DNA of 64,000 nt from Actinomadura xylanilytica (GTDB taxonomy: Bacteria; Actinomycetota; Actinomycetes; Streptosporangiales; Streptosporangiaceae): NCBI RefSeq assembly GCF_030283145.1, contig NZ_JASNWE010000003.1, positions 682,001 to 746,000 on the forward strand, given 5' to 3'. The notes beneath the pieces were generated by a model that was not told the DNA's origin, searched no databases, and saw only the letters and a program-made list of their open reading frames with translations. Below are positions 61,633-64,000 of the stretch, one piece after another (the stretch's first letter is position 1; each line of letters opens with the position of its first letter). The position numbers and the translations under genes are program-made.

Positions 61633-62445
61633 ATGAGCGCCGCCGACGAGATCGACCCCATGTCGTCCCTCTATGCCTGGCTCGCCTATGACCTGCGCTT
61701 CCACCGACAGAAGCGCCGCCTCACCGGCACCCAGGTGGGAAAGATCATCGGCTGCGTCCGCTCACATGTTGCGAATCTCGAAGCCGGACGCGCGCGGATC
61801 GACATGGATCAAGCCAAGGCACTGGACAAAGAGTGGGGAACGGGCGGCCACTTCCAACGGCTGCTCTGGTTCGCCCGAACAGCCCATGACCCCGACTGGT
61901 TCCGGCAGAGCGCGGAGTTCGAGGCGCGGGCCAGGGTCATCCGTGCCTATCAGGGACAGGTCATCCCCGTGCCGTTCCAGACGGAGGCATACGCACGCGC
62001 CGTCCTCGCCATGGCCCGCGTCAAGGATCTGGACCGGGCGCTTCAGAGCCGTATGGCGCGACAGGAAGAGCTCCTCGGCCGGGACGACCCGCCGCTGTTC
62101 GTGACACTACTCGACCAGGATGCGCTGGACCGGCCGATCGGTGGACCGCAGGTGGCGAGGGCGCAACTCCAACAGCTGCTGTCGCTGGGGGAACTGCCGA
62201 ACGTGATTCTCCGGGCGATCACCCGGGCGACCGGGGCTCACGTCGGACTGAACGGGCCGTTCCAGATCATGAGCCTGGAGAAGAGGGATGTCGCCTACAT
62301 CGGCGCGTTCCACGGAGGCCGCTTGGTTCAGGAACCTGCCGAAATCCGAGATCTCACCGTAGATTTCGAACTGATCGGGGCAAAAGCGTTGCCAGAGGAC
62401 GCGACGCGGATCCTGATCGAGAAGCTCATGGAGGGTTACTCATGA
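61633..62445 (+). CDS. XRE-type regulator with DUF5753 (Scr1-like)
   Basis: 270 aa, ATG with GGGGAGTG upstream. N-terminal HTH (LRFHRQKRRLTGTQVGKIIGCVRSHVANLEAGRARI, about 21-56) followed by the DUF5753 effector-like domain (about 90-265) with QGQVIPVPFQTEAYARAVL. These regulators are paired with DUF397 proteins and small ATPases and are numerous in Streptomyces and relatives, where they affect development and antibiotics (WhiJ-like). The downstream DUF397 gene overlaps its stop (ATGA). Third-position GC is a little lower than in its neighbours. Confidence 0.94.
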   Translation: MSAADEIDPMSSLYAWLAYDLRFHRQKRRLTGTQVGKIIGCVRSHVANLEAGRARIDMDQAKALDKEWGTGGHFQRLLWFARTAHDPDWFRQSAEFEARARVIRAYQGQVIPVPFQTEAYARAVLAMARVKDLDRALQSRMARQEELLGRDDPPLFVTLLDQDALDRPIGGPQVARAQLQQLLSLGELPNVILRAITRATGAHVGLNGPFQIMSLEKRDVAYIGAFHGGRLVQEPAEIRDLTVDFELIGAKALPEDATRILIEKLMEGYS

Positions 62446-62642
62446 CGATCTCCTGGCGTAAGAGTTCCTACAGCGGGAGTGCGACCGACGAGATGTGCGT
62501 CGAGTTGGCTGATCTAGCGCAAGGCATTGGGATCAGGGACTCCAAGAGCCCGGCGGGTGGGCGGCTCGTGGTGGGGCGGGGCGGGTTCGGCGGGCTGGTG
62601 GGGCGGATCAAGGGAGGGGCGCTGGACCTTCCTCCGCGCTGA
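62442..62642 (+). CDS. DUF397 domain protein
   Basis: 66 aa, ATG overlapping the DUF5753 gene stop (ATGA). WRKSSYSGSATDEMCVELADL and IRDSKSPAGGRLVV are the DUF397 hallmarks. Partners of WhiJ-like regulators; thought to be bound and kept inactive or to tune the regulator. The C-terminal extension (GFGGLVGRIKGGALDL) is slightly longer than in typical 60-aa members. Confidence 0.95.
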   Translation: MTISWRKSSYSGSATDEMCVELADLAQGIGIRDSKSPAGGRLVVGRGGFGGLVGRIKGGALDLPPR

Positions 62643-62688
62643 GGTGCGGGGCGCCGGGCGGAGCGGGGTGAGTGTCGGACCCCACCGA

Positions 62689-62694
62689 TAGTTT
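62689..62694 (+). promoter_or_regulatory. -10 TAGTTT of leaderless SWIM gene
   Basis: TAGTTT ends seven bases before the GTG at 62702. No ribosome site is present, so the transcript is likely leaderless. The -35 is not recognisable. Confidence 0.5.
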
Positions 62695-62701
62695 CGGCTG
62701 T

Positions 62702-64000
62702 GTGAGCGATCGATGGGGTCGGGAGCACGTGCTCGGCCTGGCGCCCGACGCGGCGTCGGCCAAGGCCGCGGGCGGGGTCTCCAAGCCCGCCAAATGGAAC
62801 GAGTTGGGCTGTGATGACGAGACCGTTTGGGGTGAGTGCCAGGGCAGCGGCAGGAGCGCCTACCGGGCATGCGTCGATCTGACCGAGCCGGCGTTCCGCT
62901 GCTCGTGCCCGAGCCGCAAGTTCCCGTGCAAGCACGCGCTGGGGCTGCTGCTGATGTGGAGCGGCGGGGCGTTCGCCGGGGGCGCGCGGCCCGCGTGGGC
63001 GGACGAGTGGATGGAGCAGCGCCGGGAGCGCGCCGGCAAGGCGCAGGAGCGCCGGGCCGCCGCCGGCGCCAAGGCGAAGGACCCGAAGACCGCCGAGCGG
63101 CGCGAGCGGCGGGTCGACGACGGGCTCGGCGACCTCGACCAGTGGCTGCGCGACCAGGTGGCGCACGGCCTCGCGCATGCGGAGAAGTCCCCCTACAAGG
63201 TGTGGGACGACGCGGCGCGGCGGCTCGTCGACGCCCAGGCGGGCGGGCTGGCCGGGCAGGTCAGGGGGCTGGCCGCGATCCCGAGGCGGCCCGCGTGGCC
63301 CGACCGGCTGCTGGAGGAGTACGCGCTTCTGCGGCTGCTCGTCCGGGCGCATCAGCGGCGCGGCGAGCTGCCGGCGGCGCTGGGCGAGACCGTCCGGGCG
63401 CGGGTGGGGTTCACCGTGCCGCAGGAGGACGTGCAGGCCGGGGGCGAGCGGGTCCGCGACCACTGGTGCGTCACGGGGTCCCACGACTCCGCGCAGGACC
63501 AGCTCACCACGCGGCGCGTCTGGCTGCGCGGGCGGCGGACGGGCCGTCCGGCGCTGGTGCTGTCGTTCGCGGCGCCCGGACGTGCGCTGGACGCGTCGCT
63601 GGCGGCCGGCACCGAGATCGACGCCGAGCTGGCGTTCTACCCGGGCGCGCAGCCGCTGCGGGCGCTGGTCGCCGAACGGCACACGGCGCCGACGCCGGGC
63701 GTCCCGGACGGGACAACCGTGCACGGCTTCCTCGAGGAGCGCGCTTCGGCGCTCGCTCTCGACCCGTGGCTGGAGCGTTGGCCCGCGACCCTGGCGGACG
63801 TGCGGATCGCGCGCGATGGCGCGGGTGCCCTGTCGGTCATCGACCCCGACGGGGACGCGCTGCCCCTGCGGACGGCCGATCCGTGGCGGCTGCTGGCGGT
63901 GTCGGGCGGTGCGCCGGTCACGCTCGCCGGGGAGTGGACGCACCAGGGACTGCGGGTCCTGACGGCCTGGTACCGGAACGAGGAGGTCGTGATCCTGTGA
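62702..64000 (+). CDS. SWIM zinc-finger protein
   Basis: 432 aa. GTG 62702 chosen because it follows a -10 at leaderless spacing and the protein then begins SDRWGREHVLGLAPDAASAKA, the usual start for the family. The SWIM motif CxCx(n)CxH is FRCSCPSRKFPCKHALGLLL (about 73-92), a zinc-binding DNA- or protein-interaction domain. A long helical region follows, with a C-terminal beta-rich part (about 230-430). Function of these actinomycete SWIM proteins is unknown; they are usually followed by vWA and AAA genes that lie outside the window. The stop is the last codon of the window. Confidence 0.88.
   Translation: MSDRWGREHVLGLAPDAASAKAAGGVSKPAKWNELGCDDETVWGECQGSGRSAYRACVDLTEPAFRCSCPSRKFPCKHALGLLLMWSGGAFAGGARPAWADEWMEQRRERAGKAQERRAAAGAKAKDPKTAERRERRVDDGLGDLDQWLRDQVAHGLAHAEKSPYKVWDDAARRLVDAQAGGLAGQVRGLAAIPRRPAWPDRLLEEYALLRLLVRAHQRRGELPAALGETVRARVGFTVPQEDVQAGGERVRDHWCVTGSHDSAQDQLTTRRVWLRGRRTGRPALVLSFAAPGRALDASLAAGTEIDAELAFYPGAQPLRALVAERHTAPTPGVPDGTTVHGFLEERASALALDPWLERWPATLADVRIARDGAGALSVIDPDGDALPLRTADPWRLLAVSGGAPVTLAGEWTHQGLRVLTAWYRNEEVVIL

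Overview
The window is very GC-rich (roughly 75% by eye) DNA with strong third-position GC bias, GTG/TTG starts, many start-stop overlaps and many leaderless genes. Together with DUF397/DUF5753 pairs, F420-dependent enzymes, PknB-like kinases and STAND-LuxR regulators this points to a filamentous actinomycete. Thermomonosporaceae (Actinomadura-like) is my inference. No tRNA, rRNA, CRISPR array, transposase or phage gene was recognised.

Layout. 1-8271: an operon of an Hsp70-like ATPase (truncated by the window edge), a large beta-domain protein, two zinc-ribbon GTPases (one membrane-anchored) and a GAP1-like protein between them. This fits the GTPase/GAP1 class of predicted actinobacterial NTP-dependent conflict systems and is the best candidate for a poorly described system. 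8385-13393: nitroreductase, Bcr/CflA exporter, TetR divergent from a phosphotriesterase-like hydrolase, and an HtrA-like protease. 13431-17405: a translationally coupled PhyH dioxygenase - PTE-like hydrolase - P450 operon, divergent from an F420-dependent oxidoreductase across a KstR2-type palindrome. 17595-27266: three paralogous STAND-LuxR regulators, with a molybdopterin oxidoreductase between the second and third. 27352-30343: DUF1707 protein, NIPSNAP protein, amidase.

30346-35782: a catabolic locus (D-2-hydroxyacid dehydrogenase and amidase on one strand; DUF3830, two Asp/Glu-racemase-fold proteins, GntR and a class III aminotransferase on the other). It carries three TTGT-NN-ACAA sites that fit autoregulation by the local GntR. 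35836-41978: two tiny membrane proteins, two TetR regulators, acyl-CoA dehydrogenase, DHA2 exporter with cupin, and a CoA-transferase. 42095-45841: a paralogous pair of membrane proteins with sigma-factor-like N-termini. 46198-53260: Ser/Thr kinase, PLP dehydratase with a small membrane partner, papain-like hydrolase, SDR, a MalY/PatB aminotransferase remnant, P-loop kinase, NUDIX and DUF5996 proteins. 53231-59786: a cell-envelope operon (secreted FnIII protein, MoxR, DUF58, transglutaminase-like membrane protein with its catalytic residues replaced). 60174-64000: M50-like protease, an intergenic repeat element, an RsbW-like ATPase next to a DUF5753/DUF397 pair, and a SWIM zinc-finger protein.

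Functional assignments rest on motifs read from the translated sequence and on family knowledge. No database search was possible.
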